Assembly: GCA_964598995.1 (NCBI GenBank)
Contig: CAZRDR010000011.1
Location: 1-18,112 of the forward strand
Reading direction: 5' to 3'
Length of the DNA stretch: 18,112 bases
DNA from: JACROF01 sp964598995
GTDB lineage: Bacteria > Patescibacteriota > Microgenomatia > Levybacterales > UBA12049
This document shows, one piece after another, positions 1 through 8,078 of the stretch (position 1 is its first letter; each line of letters begins with the position of its first letter). A model generated the notes under the pieces. The model was not told where the DNA came from and did not search any database. It was given only the letters and a program-made list of their open reading frames with translations. Made by a program: the position numbers and the translations under genes.

Positions 1-1
1 T

Positions 2-31
2 AGTGTAGGTGAGGTTGGGAGGCTGTGTCAA
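2..31 (-). promoter_or_regulatory. Putative promoter reading out of the window
   Basis: On the minus strand a perfect -35 TTGACA (26-31) is followed after 18 nt by TACACT (2-7), 4/6 to the -10 consensus. It lies directly after the recG stop and would drive a gene beyond the left edge. The -35 is convincing, the -10 only moderate, and the target gene is not visible. Confidence 0.4.
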
Positions 32-33
32 TT

Positions 34-2046
34 CTAGTCAGGACTGATAGCTGTTTGAGAATTCTCTACCAAATATTTCTTTAGCTCTGGATACTTATCT
101 ACCTCTTGAGATATTCTTGATGCAGAGCGTTTGGCTTCATCGAGGAGCTCGAGGTCTGAGAATGATGCTACTTTGAGCATTCTCGTTCCCGATTGTTTCG
201 TCCCATACATATCCCCTGGTCCGCGCATTTTAAGGTCAAATTCGGCTAGCGCTGCGCCTTGTGACATCGTTTCCATAGCTTTTAGTCTAAGGAGTGACGA
301 TTCATTCGTCGCTTCAGTAAAGAGAAGGCAATACGACTGTTTGTCTCCTCTCCCTACCCGGCCGCGAAGCTGATGCAGCTGCGACAGCCCAAACCGCTCG
401 CTTCCTTCTATGAGAATAATTGTTGCATTGGGAATATCGATGCCTACCTCAACGACCGGCGTCGCGACCAGGATGTCATATTTCTTATCTTTAAAATCAG
501 TGAGGATTTCGTCTTTCTCTTTGGCTTTTAATTTCCCATGCAGCATGGCAAGTCGAAGATCTGGAAAGATTTCTGATTGTAATCGAGCAAATTCTTTCGT
601 CGCTGCTTTGACAGTCTGCATATTCTCAGACTCCTCAATAAACGGACAGGTGATAAAGACTTGGGACTTATTGTTAGTTATCTCTTCTCTGATCCAGTTA
701 TATGCCCCATCTCTTTTTTCATTAGGCACGAGCCAGGTTTTTATCGGTTTACGGCCTTTAGGCATGTCTGTTAAGTAAGTAACGTCTAGCTCACCATAGA
801 GAGTAAGAGCCACCGTACGCGGAATAGGTGTTGCGGTCATAGTCAATAGATGAGGATTGGTGCCTTTTTCACGGAGTATCCCCCGCTGCTCTACTCCAAA
901 TCGCTGCTGTTCATCGATTGCAATAAAACCGAGCGTTTCAAAATTAATAGACTTCGCAACGAGAGCGTGCGTACCAACGATGGCGTCGAATTTCTCATCT
1001 TTTTTAAGTTTACTGCTGCTTGTTGCAAGACCGATTGTTAATCCAAATGGCTCAAGAAAGGATGAGAGCGTTTTAAAATGCTGTTGGGCGAGAATCTCTG
1101 TGGGAGCCATGAGAGCTGACTGGTAACCATTAAGATAAGCTACATACATTCCCATTGCTGCTACGACAGTCTTACCACTCCCTACATCTCCCTGAAGGAG
1201 TCTATTCATGGGCTGGCTTTTTTGCATATCACTCGTTATATCCTCAAACGCTTTTGTTTGGGACTGAGTGAGTGGGAAAGGAAGCTTTGTAACGAAATGT
1301 TCAAGTTTGGCTTTATCAATACTAAAAGTAGGTCCTATTTTCTGCACCTGCCACTGACGTTTTCTCCAAAACGCGAGGAGCTGGAGAAGAAATATCTCAT
1401 CGAACGCTAATCTTCTTCGAGCAGCTAATGACTCATCAAGATTTTTAGGAAAATGAATATGCTGGAGCGCAGTTCTTAGATCTAATAAATGGTGGTCTTT
1501 TTTAATGACAGGCGGGAGAAAGTCAGGAAGTTCTTCAGGAAGATCACTAAATAATAGCGAGATCTGCTTGCGAAGCATACGAGACGAGACACCACGGGTC
1601 TCGGGATAAATTGGGATTACTCTGCCTGTATGGATAGTGACGCCTGTGAAGATTTCGTACTCAGGCGATATCATCGTTAACTTTTTACCAAAGAGTTCGA
1701 CCTTGCCTGAGACTGAGAGCATGTCTCCCTCATTAAAATTCTTAATGATAAAAGGCTGATTAAACCAGGTGAGGTCCAGAAGTCCTGTCTCATCACTTAT
1801 TGTTACTTTTTGGATAGTCATGTGCCGTCTGGTATAGGTATTACTGAGTTTAATTATCTTTCCCTGCACAGTGACGAGCTCTCCTTCTTGAAGCTGTTCA
1901 ATTTTGGACATCAGAGAGTAATCCTCATACCGAGATGGAATATGGTACAGGAGATCACGAAAAGTAGAAATGTTAAGTTTTTCGAGGCGTTTGGCGTAGG
2001 TTTTGAGACTACGATTGCCAGTACTTACCTTGGCATCTAAATTCAT
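34..2046 (-). CDS. recG: ATP-dependent DNA helicase RecG
   Basis: A 670-residue superfamily 2 helicase that remodels stalled replication forks and Holliday junctions. The N-terminal wedge/OB region (about 50-150) includes the RFxDLLxxIPxRYED-type segment near 29-42. It is followed by Walker A GDVGSGKT (286-293), the DExH-like box DEQQRFGVEQR (378-388; usually DEQHRFGV), motif III TATPIPR (404-410) and a C-terminal motif VI region HQLRGRVGRG. The length is close to the usual 680-700, so the gene looks complete. The start ATG gives MNLDAK. No Shine-Dalgarno is visible, and an AT-rich TACTAT/TAATTA stretch lies just upstream, so a short or absent 5' UTR is possible. It follows the small membrane ORF by 10 nt and may be co-transcribed with it. 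Confidence is high from the motif order. Confidence 0.97.
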   Translation of the reverse strand: MNLDAKVSTGNRSLKTYAKRLEKLNISTFRDLLYHIPSRYEDYSLMSKIEQLQEGELVTVQGKIIKLSNTYTRRHMTIQKVTISDETGLLDLTWFNQPFIIKNFNEGDMLSVSGKVELFGKKLTMISPEYEIFTGVTIHTGRVIPIYPETRGVSSRMLRKQISLLFSDLPEELPDFLPPVIKKDHHLLDLRTALQHIHFPKNLDESLAARRRLAFDEIFLLQLLAFWRKRQWQVQKIGPTFSIDKAKLEHFVTKLPFPLTQSQTKAFEDITSDMQKSQPMNRLLQGDVGSGKTVVAAMGMYVAYLNGYQSALMAPTEILAQQHFKTLSSFLEPFGLTIGLATSSSKLKKDEKFDAIVGTHALVAKSINFETLGFIAIDEQQRFGVEQRGILREKGTNPHLLTMTATPIPRTVALTLYGELDVTYLTDMPKGRKPIKTWLVPNEKRDGAYNWIREEITNNKSQVFITCPFIEESENMQTVKAATKEFARLQSEIFPDLRLAMLHGKLKAKEKDEILTDFKDKKYDILVATPVVEVGIDIPNATIILIEGSERFGLSQLHQLRGRVGRGDKQSYCLLFTEATNESSLLRLKAMETMSQGAALAEFDLKMRGPGDMYGTKQSGTRMLKVASFSDLELLDEAKRSASRISQEVDKYPELKKYLVENSQTAISPD

Positions 2047-2056
2047 ACGATAGTAA

Positions 2057-2167
2057 TTATTGGAAGAGATAGACTACAAAAGGCAGGAATGATGAAACAA
2101 TGAGTGCGACCAGTGCGACTGCAGTGATGATCTTAAAAGCTTTTTCGTGATCCCTGAGAAAATTCAT
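2057..2167 (-). CDS. Small single-span membrane protein, 36 aa
   Basis: This small ORF between tyrS and recG encodes 36 residues starting MNFLRDHEKAFK. A hydrophobic stretch from about residue 13 to 35 ends at the C-terminus (VYLFQ), predicting one transmembrane helix with a short charged N-terminal tail. A TATAAT (2177-2182) lies 9 nt upstream of the ATG and directly follows the tyrS stop codon, so it has a plausible promoter of its own; no Shine-Dalgarno is evident. I do not recognise a family. It could be an orphan membrane peptide or a non-functional ORF. Its fit to the gap, the promoter and a sharply hydrophobic profile favour a real gene. Confidence 0.55.
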   Translation of the reverse strand: MNFLRDHEKAFKIITAVALVALIVSSFLPFVVYLFQ

Positions 2168-2176
2168 TTCTCACTC

Positions 2177-2182
2177 ATTATA
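2177..2182 (-). promoter_or_regulatory. -10 box of the 36-aa membrane ORF
   Basis: TATAAT on the minus strand begins directly after the tyrS TAG stop and lies 9 nt before the ATG of the small membrane ORF. No clear -35 is seen. It may also contribute to recG expression. Confidence 0.45.
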
Positions 2183-3385
2183 CTAAGGCTTAAGGAGTTT
2201 GACAATTTTACGTTTGCCAATTTTGAGAATTGCCCCGTTATTTATAACCTTATTTTCATTTGGATTGGTAATTCTGACTCCATCCAGCTCTACCCCACCC
2301 TGTTCAAAAAGTCGCTTTGCTTCGGATTTTGATGAAGCTAAATTGAGTTCAACGAGTAAATCTTCATTTAAAAATTCATCGTCATCATCTTGGAGTTTAA
2401 TTTCAGTAATTTCAGTTGGTAATTCTCTATTTTGAACTGTACGTTCAAATTCCTCTTGTGCATTAATTGCTGATTCTTCTGAATTAAGGTCTTTAACGAT
2501 TTCAAAAGCTAGCTGCTTTTTAAATTTCATCGGATTTTCGCCACTCTCAATTGCCTGAGCGACTCGTTCAATTACTTCCATTGAGATATCAGTAAGATAC
2601 TCCATGCCTTTTACAATCACATCATCCCCGAGACTAAGAATCTTGGCATAAAGATCAGAAGGATTGTCATTAAGTGCGATGACATTCCCTTCAGTCTTCC
2701 CTATCTTTCTCCCTGAAGAATCTGTCAAGAGAGGTGTAGTCATCACGAATTTATCCTTGTTGAGATAATCTCTAACAAGCTGGCGGCCAGCAAGCATATT
2801 AAATGTCTGGTCACTTCCGCCAATCTCAAGATCAACCTCCATTGCGACAGAATCATAGCCTTGAAGAAGTGGGTACATAAACTCACGTAAATTAAGAGGT
2901 TCGTTATTTTTTAAGCGGTCTTGATATAGATCTCGCTCTATCATCTGTTGGAGCGTAAAATGTCCAGCAACATCTAGAACATCGGCAAGACTCATTTTGT
3001 TAAGCCAATCACCGTTATATCTGATCTCCACAGGATTCTCTCCAGTAAAATCAACTATTTTACCAGCCTGCATGACATAGTCACGAGCATTTTGGCGTAA
3101 TTCTTCATTTGATAAGTATTTGTCACGAGATCTCGTCTTACCTGATGGGTCACCGGCTTGTCCGGTTCCATCACCTATCAGGAAGATAACTTTATGGCCT
3201 AATTTTTGCCACTGAGCGAGCTTACGAAGTCCTATCATATGTCCGATATGCATCTGGACACCTGTTGGGTCAAATCCTTGATATAGCGTTAGCTTTTTAC
3301 CACTCCTCAGAACTTTTTCAAGTTCCTCACTCGTTGGATAGACTTTGTCGACACCGCGTGTTAATAAAGTTTTTATCTCGTCCAT
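2183..3385 (-). CDS. tyrS: Tyrosyl-tRNA synthetase
   Basis: A class I synthetase that charges tRNA-Tyr with tyrosine in the cytoplasm. The 400 residues contain the HIGH signature (46-49, in MHIGHMIGL), the bacterial KMSKS equivalent KIGKT (227-231), the fold segment IGGSDQTFNMLAGR (about 188-201), and a C-terminal S4 RNA-binding domain from about 340 (SSKSEAKRLFEQGGVELDG). The length matches the TyrRS type with a KxGKT loop. The start is ATG at 3385: TATACT (3392-3397) with an upstream TG (extended -10) leaves exactly 6 nt before the ATG, which implies a leaderless mRNA. No tyrosine leader or T-box is seen here, unlike the attenuated genes elsewhere in the window. The gene is divergent from the penicillin-binding protein gene. 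Confidence 0.97.
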   Translation of the reverse strand: MDEIKTLLTRGVDKVYPTSEELEKVLRSGKKLTLYQGFDPTGVQMHIGHMIGLRKLAQWQKLGHKVIFLIGDGTGQAGDPSGKTRSRDKYLSNEELRQNARDYVMQAGKIVDFTGENPVEIRYNGDWLNKMSLADVLDVAGHFTLQQMIERDLYQDRLKNNEPLNLREFMYPLLQGYDSVAMEVDLEIGGSDQTFNMLAGRQLVRDYLNKDKFVMTTPLLTDSSGRKIGKTEGNVIALNDNPSDLYAKILSLGDDVIVKGMEYLTDISMEVIERVAQAIESGENPMKFKKQLAFEIVKDLNSEESAINAQEEFERTVQNRELPTEITEIKLQDDDDEFLNEDLLVELNLASSKSEAKRLFEQGGVELDGVRITNPNENKVINNGAILKIGKRKIVKLLKP

Positions 3386-3391
3386 AGGCTG

Positions 3392-3433
3392 AGTATAGCA
3401 TATTTTTGCGCCTAGACATTCATTTGCTATAAT
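3392..3433. promoter_or_regulatory. Divergent extended -10 promoters for tyrS and the PBP gene
   Basis: Two promoters face away from each other. On minus, TGCTATACT has its -10 at 3392-3397, with 6 nt to the tyrS ATG. On plus, TGCTATAAT has its -10 at 3428-3433, with 10 nt to the ATG at 3444. Both carry the TGn extension and neither shows a strong -35. The two -10 boxes are only about 30 bp apart, so the two polymerases probably compete. Confidence 0.7.
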
Positions 3434-3443
3434 GATTAGGCCT

Positions 3444-5708
3444 ATGGCTGATTTCCGCTCGCGACGTCGCAGCCGACTCCATAAGGGGTTTCAACTGCCT
3501 GCCTTCTTATCATTTCAGAATGTGTCATTGTGGAGTAAAGTCACACGTCTTATCCTCTACGCCTTCATTGCTGGCGTTGTCATGGTCCCGCTTCTTTTCC
3601 TCTGGTATAGTCGTGATCTACCGACACCAGGTAAATTAGTAACCTCGAAGTACAATGACGCAACACGTATCTATGACCGCAATGGAGAGTTACTCTATTC
3701 TGTTTTTCAAGACGAAAATCGTACCTACACTAAGCTTTCAGATATTCCGCTTCAGCTTCGCCAGGGAACTATTTCTATTGAGGATAAAGATTTTTATAAA
3801 AATAACGGGTTTTCCATTTTCGGTACGTTGCGAGGCCTCGCGAGGTCTGCCCTCTCAGGCAGAATTGCCGGTGGAGGTTCGACTATTACCCAGCAGTTAG
3901 TTAAAAATGTGTTGCTTACGAATCAGCAAACACTGCCTCGTAAGATAAAAGAATTAATCCTCTCAATTCAGGTCGATAATAAGTTCTCCAAAGATCAAAT
4001 TCTTCAGATGTATCTTAATAATATTCCCTATGGCGGTACAGCAATCGGCGTCGAAGCTGCTGCCGAACAATACTTCGGAAAGAGTGCTAAGGATTTAGAT
4101 CTGGGACAGTCTGCCTTCTTAGCAGGGTTGCCTCAGCTTCCATCATTATATACACCATATAGCGGTAATAAGTACTACATTGGTCGTACACAAGCAGTTC
4201 TTAAGCAAATGGTTGCTAATAAATACGTAACACAAGATCAGGCTGATGCAGCACTAAAGGAAATCAAAAATTATCAGTTTACTCAGCACGCAGCTAATCT
4301 TAAAGCTGGTCATTTCGTGATGTATGTAAAGACACTTCTTGCCGATCAGTTCGGTGAGCAGATGGTAGAGACAGGTGGACTTCAGGTCACCACGACGCTT
4401 GACTATAAAATGCAGTCGAAGGCTGAAGAGATAGTTAAAGAGCAAGTCGAAGATCTTAAAAAATATAACGTCAGTAATGGAGCCGCAATGATTGAAGACC
4501 CTAAGACTGGACAGATTCTAAGTATGGTCGGCAGTAAAGACTATTTTAGTACCGACATCGATGGCAATTTTAACGTGGCAACACAGGGCCTAAGACAGCC
4601 TGGATCATCTATGAAACCTATTATCTATGCAAAGGGCTTTGAGAAAGGTTATACACCGGCGACGATGCTGATGGACGTCTCGACTAACTTTAAGGCTACA
4701 GATGGTGAAACAGACTATATCCCGGTAAATTATGACGGTAAATACCACGGACCTGTCCAAGTTCGCTTCGCACTTGGTAACTCGTTTAACGTCCCGGCTG
4801 TAAAGATGCTCGCTTTAGTGGGTATTAAAGATGCGATGCAGCTTGCATACGACATGGGTGTTAAGACCTGGCAGCCAACCGATGAAAATTTGAAGAGTGT
4901 TGGCTACTCATTGGTTCTGGGAGGTAAAGAAGTCCATATGATTGATGAGATGACAGCGTATGGAACTTTAGCAAATGGCGGAGTACGACAAGATCCGATC
5001 GCAATCCTTAAAGTAACCGACAGTCGTGGGAAAGTTCTCTACGAAGCAAAACCACATGAAGGCAAAAGAGTCCTTCCCCAAGAAGTTGCCTACCTGATCT
5101 CCCATATCTTGCTTGATAACAATGCACGTACTGAGGAATTCGGGTCTAACTCTGCATTACGAATTGCCGGTAGGACAGTCTCTGCCAAAACAGGTACTAC
5201 CGATGAAAAACGTGATAACTGGACATATGGTTACACGCCATCTGTCGTTGTCGGAACCTGGGTTGGAAATAATAATAACGATCCGATGAACCAAGCACTC
5301 GCCTCAGGTATCACCGGTGCTGCGCCAATCTGGCATGATCTGATGGTCATGGCGCTTAAAGGTAAATCAGATGAAGAGATGAAAAAGCCTGACAACGTGA
5401 TCGCTCTTCAGATAGATCCGTTATCAGGCATGCTACCTCGAGACGGCCAGCCAACGCGTTCAGACTTTTTCATTAAAGGCACCGAGCCGACTACTGTCTC
5501 GCCAATTTATCAAAGTAAAGATGGCAAAGATTATTGGGTATTTTATGAGAGTGACCCTATCTCAACCGATGGCAAAAATAGATGGCAGGATGGGATTAAC
5601 ACATGGATTCAGCAAAAACATAAAGACGAAGAGCGTTATAATCCTCCTGATGATGTAAAACAGCGAGTCAGCGGTCAGCAACAGCCGACTCCTACCCCTA
5701 CTCCTTAG
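3444..5708 (+). CDS. Class A penicillin-binding protein (PBP1A type)
   Basis: A bifunctional peptidoglycan synthase, anchored in the membrane with its enzymatic domains outside. From the start at 3444 (754 aa) it has a basic N-terminus, one transmembrane helix (about 35-55), a GT51 glycosyltransferase domain with catalytic Glu113 in EDKDFY and the GGSTITQQLVKN motif (144-155), then a transpeptidase domain with SxxK (S388-K391), SxN (SFN, 447-449) and KTG (582-584). The tail is a low-complexity PTPTPTP. An upstream in-frame ATG at 3432 overlaps the -10 box (3428-3433) and cannot be on the transcript made from it, so I place the start at 3444. The 3' end overlaps the convergent Nudix gene by 11 bp. 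Confidence 0.95.
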   Translation: MADFRSRRRSRLHKGFQLPAFLSFQNVSLWSKVTRLILYAFIAGVVMVPLLFLWYSRDLPTPGKLVTSKYNDATRIYDRNGELLYSVFQDENRTYTKLSDIPLQLRQGTISIEDKDFYKNNGFSIFGTLRGLARSALSGRIAGGGSTITQQLVKNVLLTNQQTLPRKIKELILSIQVDNKFSKDQILQMYLNNIPYGGTAIGVEAAAEQYFGKSAKDLDLGQSAFLAGLPQLPSLYTPYSGNKYYIGRTQAVLKQMVANKYVTQDQADAALKEIKNYQFTQHAANLKAGHFVMYVKTLLADQFGEQMVETGGLQVTTTLDYKMQSKAEEIVKEQVEDLKKYNVSNGAAMIEDPKTGQILSMVGSKDYFSTDIDGNFNVATQGLRQPGSSMKPIIYAKGFEKGYTPATMLMDVSTNFKATDGETDYIPVNYDGKYHGPVQVRFALGNSFNVPAVKMLALVGIKDAMQLAYDMGVKTWQPTDENLKSVGYSLVLGGKEVHMIDEMTAYGTLANGGVRQDPIAILKVTDSRGKVLYEAKPHEGKRVLPQEVAYLISHILLDNNARTEEFGSNSALRIAGRTVSAKTGTTDEKRDNWTYGYTPSVVVGTWVGNNNNDPMNQALASGITGAAPIWHDLMVMALKGKSDEEMKKPDNVIALQIDPLSGMLPRDGQPTRSDFFIKGTEPTTVSPIYQSKDGKDYWVFYESDPISTDGKNRWQDGINTWIQQKHKDEERYNPPDDVKQRVSGQQQPTPTPTP

Positions 5709-6123
5709 CTCTGAGAATAGTTGAGACTATCTCGTAGGTCTCAGGGAGACTGTTAAGATGTTTGATCTCGTCTAATTCAAGCCACTTAGCATCATTGGTT
5801 TCATCGGGGTCGCCTGAGATATCAAGTTCGCCACTGACAAGGATTGTTTTGTAGACGATTAAGACAACGTGGACACTATTTTTGAATGTATGTGAGAAAA
5901 TAAATGGCTTATCAGATAAGTGTTTGATACTGAGATTCGTCTCCTCTTTTACTTCTCGTATTGCTGATTGGGAAGGGTGTTCGCCGAAGTCTACTGACCC
6001 ACCTGGTAACTGCCATTTATCATGAACTTCTGGGTTGTTTGGGTTATGGCGCTTAGTTAAAAGGATTTTCCCATGGTCGTTGAGGATGACCGCACATGCG
6101 ACGAAGTATTGCGTAGTGTCCAT
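5698..6123 (-). CDS. Nudix hydrolase, coupled to pheT
   Basis: A 141-residue pyrophosphohydrolase of the Nudix family; the substrate is unknown. The complete Nudix box is visible: G42-x5-E48-x7-R56-E57-x2-E60-E61, in GGSVDFGEHPSQSAIREVKE, which supplies the metal ligands. The LPGG just before it fits the MutT/ADP-ribose type. The ATG overlaps the pheT stop by one base (TAATG), so translation is probably coupled to pheT and the gene belongs to the pheST operon. The 3' end overlaps the convergent PBP gene. Family membership is firm. A role in nucleotide-pool cleaning or in hydrolysing synthetase by-products is only inferred from position. Confidence 0.88.
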   Translation of the reverse strand: MDTTQYFVACAVILNDHGKILLTKRHNPNNPEVHDKWQLPGGSVDFGEHPSQSAIREVKEETNLSIKHLSDKPFIFSHTFKNSVHVVLIVYKTILVSGELDISGDPDETNDAKWLELDEIKHLNSLPETYEIVSTILRAKE

Positions 6124-8075
6124 TATTTCAGTTTGGCTTTGAATTCACGCTCAAGAGCTTTGATGATTTTTTCTCTAACCTCAGCTACTTCTTCACTCGT
6201 TAAGTTGTGCCCCCCATGTTGATAAAGTATGTGGAAGGTGCGAGAGTTGCCATAACGATCCAGCAGACTTACTTCTTTAACGAGCGAACTTTGTTCATAG
6301 ATAGCTTTAATGATATCTCCTGTCGGAATTTTTTCATCTATTATGACCGAAATATCCTCAATAACTGGTGGGTATTTAGTTAAGTCTTTATATGTTTTAT
6401 GAAGGGTTGCATGTGAAATCAATTCTTCAAAATCTAACTCGAAATTGATAAGTGACTCGTCAAGTATTTCGATACTTCCGATTTTCTTATTCTCCACCAG
6501 AATATCTGTCTCAAGATTAGATGTCCCAGGGGATGAAACTTCAAAAGTTACGATACCAAAATCAGCTGCGAGCTGCTCGAGGAGGCCCTTTACAACGAAA
6601 AAGTCAGCACGAGGTTGTCTGATCACTCCACTGAGCATTCTTTTCTCTGTGGGAAGGTCATTATCATTTTTTTCATAGACATTTGCAATTTCAAACAATG
6701 AAATTACTTGTGCTTGCTTGTTATCCTGGATTACTTTCAGGAGACTTGGAACAAGAGTACGTCGCATATAGACGAAGTCTTCACCAAGTGGATTAGCGAG
6801 TTTTACTGCCTCATCAGTTGGTCCCTCGTACATGCTTTCTGAGACCATTGGATAGGTATAGACTTCGGTGAATCCCCAGTATTTAAATGCATTTTTGGCT
6901 CGCTCTTCCCAATAAAACGGATTTTTACCGTACTGAACTATTTCTGGGAAAACAACTGGTGGTAATTCATTTGGCAGATTGTGATAACCATAGACGCGAG
7001 CGATTTCTTCGATAAGATCTTCAGGAATAGCAATATCTTCTGCTCTTACTGAAGGAACGGTAGCCTCTATTTTGTCATCAGTTATCGTTACAGCAAATCC
7101 GAGCTTTTTTAAAATATCTGCCGAATCTTTCAGACTGATGGGAACACCCATCGTCTGCTGGATTTTTTGAATTGATACGCTGACAGTCTTTTGTTTATAA
7201 GGATGATGGTGAATATCAGTAATTGGCGCTACCAGCTCCGCATCTGCTTCTTTTTTATACAAGCTCATGCCATAGAGTAGTGCATCCATAGCTAATTCTG
7301 GGTCTATGCCTTTTTCATTCATCTGAGCTGCTTCAGTCCGAATACCAAGTGTCATTGAGGTTTTACGAATTTTATGACGATCGACGGTATCTATGAAAAA
7401 GACGATGCGTTTGGTATCATCTGTTACGACACTGTTCTCAAGTCCCATCACAGCCAAGAGATCAATGATATTTCCTTCTCCGTCATCTGCCACGATGTCT
7501 CCACCGGGGAGTATATAGGTTTTGCCATCGAGTGTAGTTATCGTCTCACCTTTTTTAGATTCTCTGATATTGATAGTATGCTTTGGTAAGCGGTCATAAT
7601 CGAAAACATGCGTTGGATGACCTATGGTGCGCATAACATAGTTCGTGATATCAATAATATTGTTGAGGCTTCTGATGTCTGATGTTTCAAGACGCTCAGA
7701 AATTGTCTTACTTGATGACTTTACCTTAACTTCCATGACAGCTGCACAAATGCGGTCAACTAGTTTTTCATCACTCACGATCTTTAATGGCAGATTCTCT
7801 TTCTCTTTCGGAGGTTTGGGTAATTCGGGCGGGATAAATGTCGCGTTAAAGCCGAATTGAGGCAACACCGCAGCTGCTTCGCGAGCCAAGCCTACAACAG
7901 AGAGAAGATCTGGCCTATTCGTCGTAACCTCAATATCATAGACAAAGTCATTTCCATGCGGTTCAACTCGCTCGATTGAGATACTCGTTAATGACATAGC
8001 TTTAGCGATATCTGATGCTTGGGCCTTTGTCTTAAGATAGTCGCGTAACCAAGAATCAAGTATTTTTATGTTCAT
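6123..8075 (-). CDS. pheT: Phenylalanyl-tRNA synthetase beta subunit, short form
   Basis: The beta subunit of the PheRS alpha2beta2 enzyme. It contributes editing and tRNA recognition. At 650 residues it is well below the usual 785-800. The N-terminal WLRDYL segment runs directly into DFVYDIEVTTNRPDLLSVVGLAREAAAVL, so the roughly 100-residue EMAPII-like OB tRNA-binding domain that normally lies between them is missing. The B3/B4 editing domain, the B5 domain, the catalytic-like core and a C-terminal ferredoxin-like anticodon-binding (FDX-ACB) domain (about 565-650, starting YPPVIEDISVIIDE) are present. It starts 3 nt after the pheS stop and overlaps the downstream Nudix start by one base, so the three genes form an operon. 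The missing domain looks like reduction in the lineage, because the reading frame is intact. Confidence 0.95.
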   Translation of the reverse strand: MNIKILDSWLRDYLKTKAQASDIAKAMSLTSISIERVEPHGNDFVYDIEVTTNRPDLLSVVGLAREAAAVLPQFGFNATFIPPELPKPPKEKENLPLKIVSDEKLVDRICAAVMEVKVKSSSKTISERLETSDIRSLNNIIDITNYVMRTIGHPTHVFDYDRLPKHTINIRESKKGETITTLDGKTYILPGGDIVADDGEGNIIDLLAVMGLENSVVTDDTKRIVFFIDTVDRHKIRKTSMTLGIRTEAAQMNEKGIDPELAMDALLYGMSLYKKEADAELVAPITDIHHHPYKQKTVSVSIQKIQQTMGVPISLKDSADILKKLGFAVTITDDKIEATVPSVRAEDIAIPEDLIEEIARVYGYHNLPNELPPVVFPEIVQYGKNPFYWEERAKNAFKYWGFTEVYTYPMVSESMYEGPTDEAVKLANPLGEDFVYMRRTLVPSLLKVIQDNKQAQVISLFEIANVYEKNDNDLPTEKRMLSGVIRQPRADFFVVKGLLEQLAADFGIVTFEVSSPGTSNLETDILVENKKIGSIEILDESLINFELDFEELISHATLHKTYKDLTKYPPVIEDISVIIDEKIPTGDIIKAIYEQSSLVKEVSLLDRYGNSRTFHILYQHGGHNLTSEEVAEVREKIIKALEREFKAKLK

Positions 8076-8078
8076 AGA

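Noticed and set aside
3432..3443. Earlier ATG for the PBP gene
   Set aside because: That ATG overlaps the -10 TATAAT and cannot be in the transcript made from this promoter.
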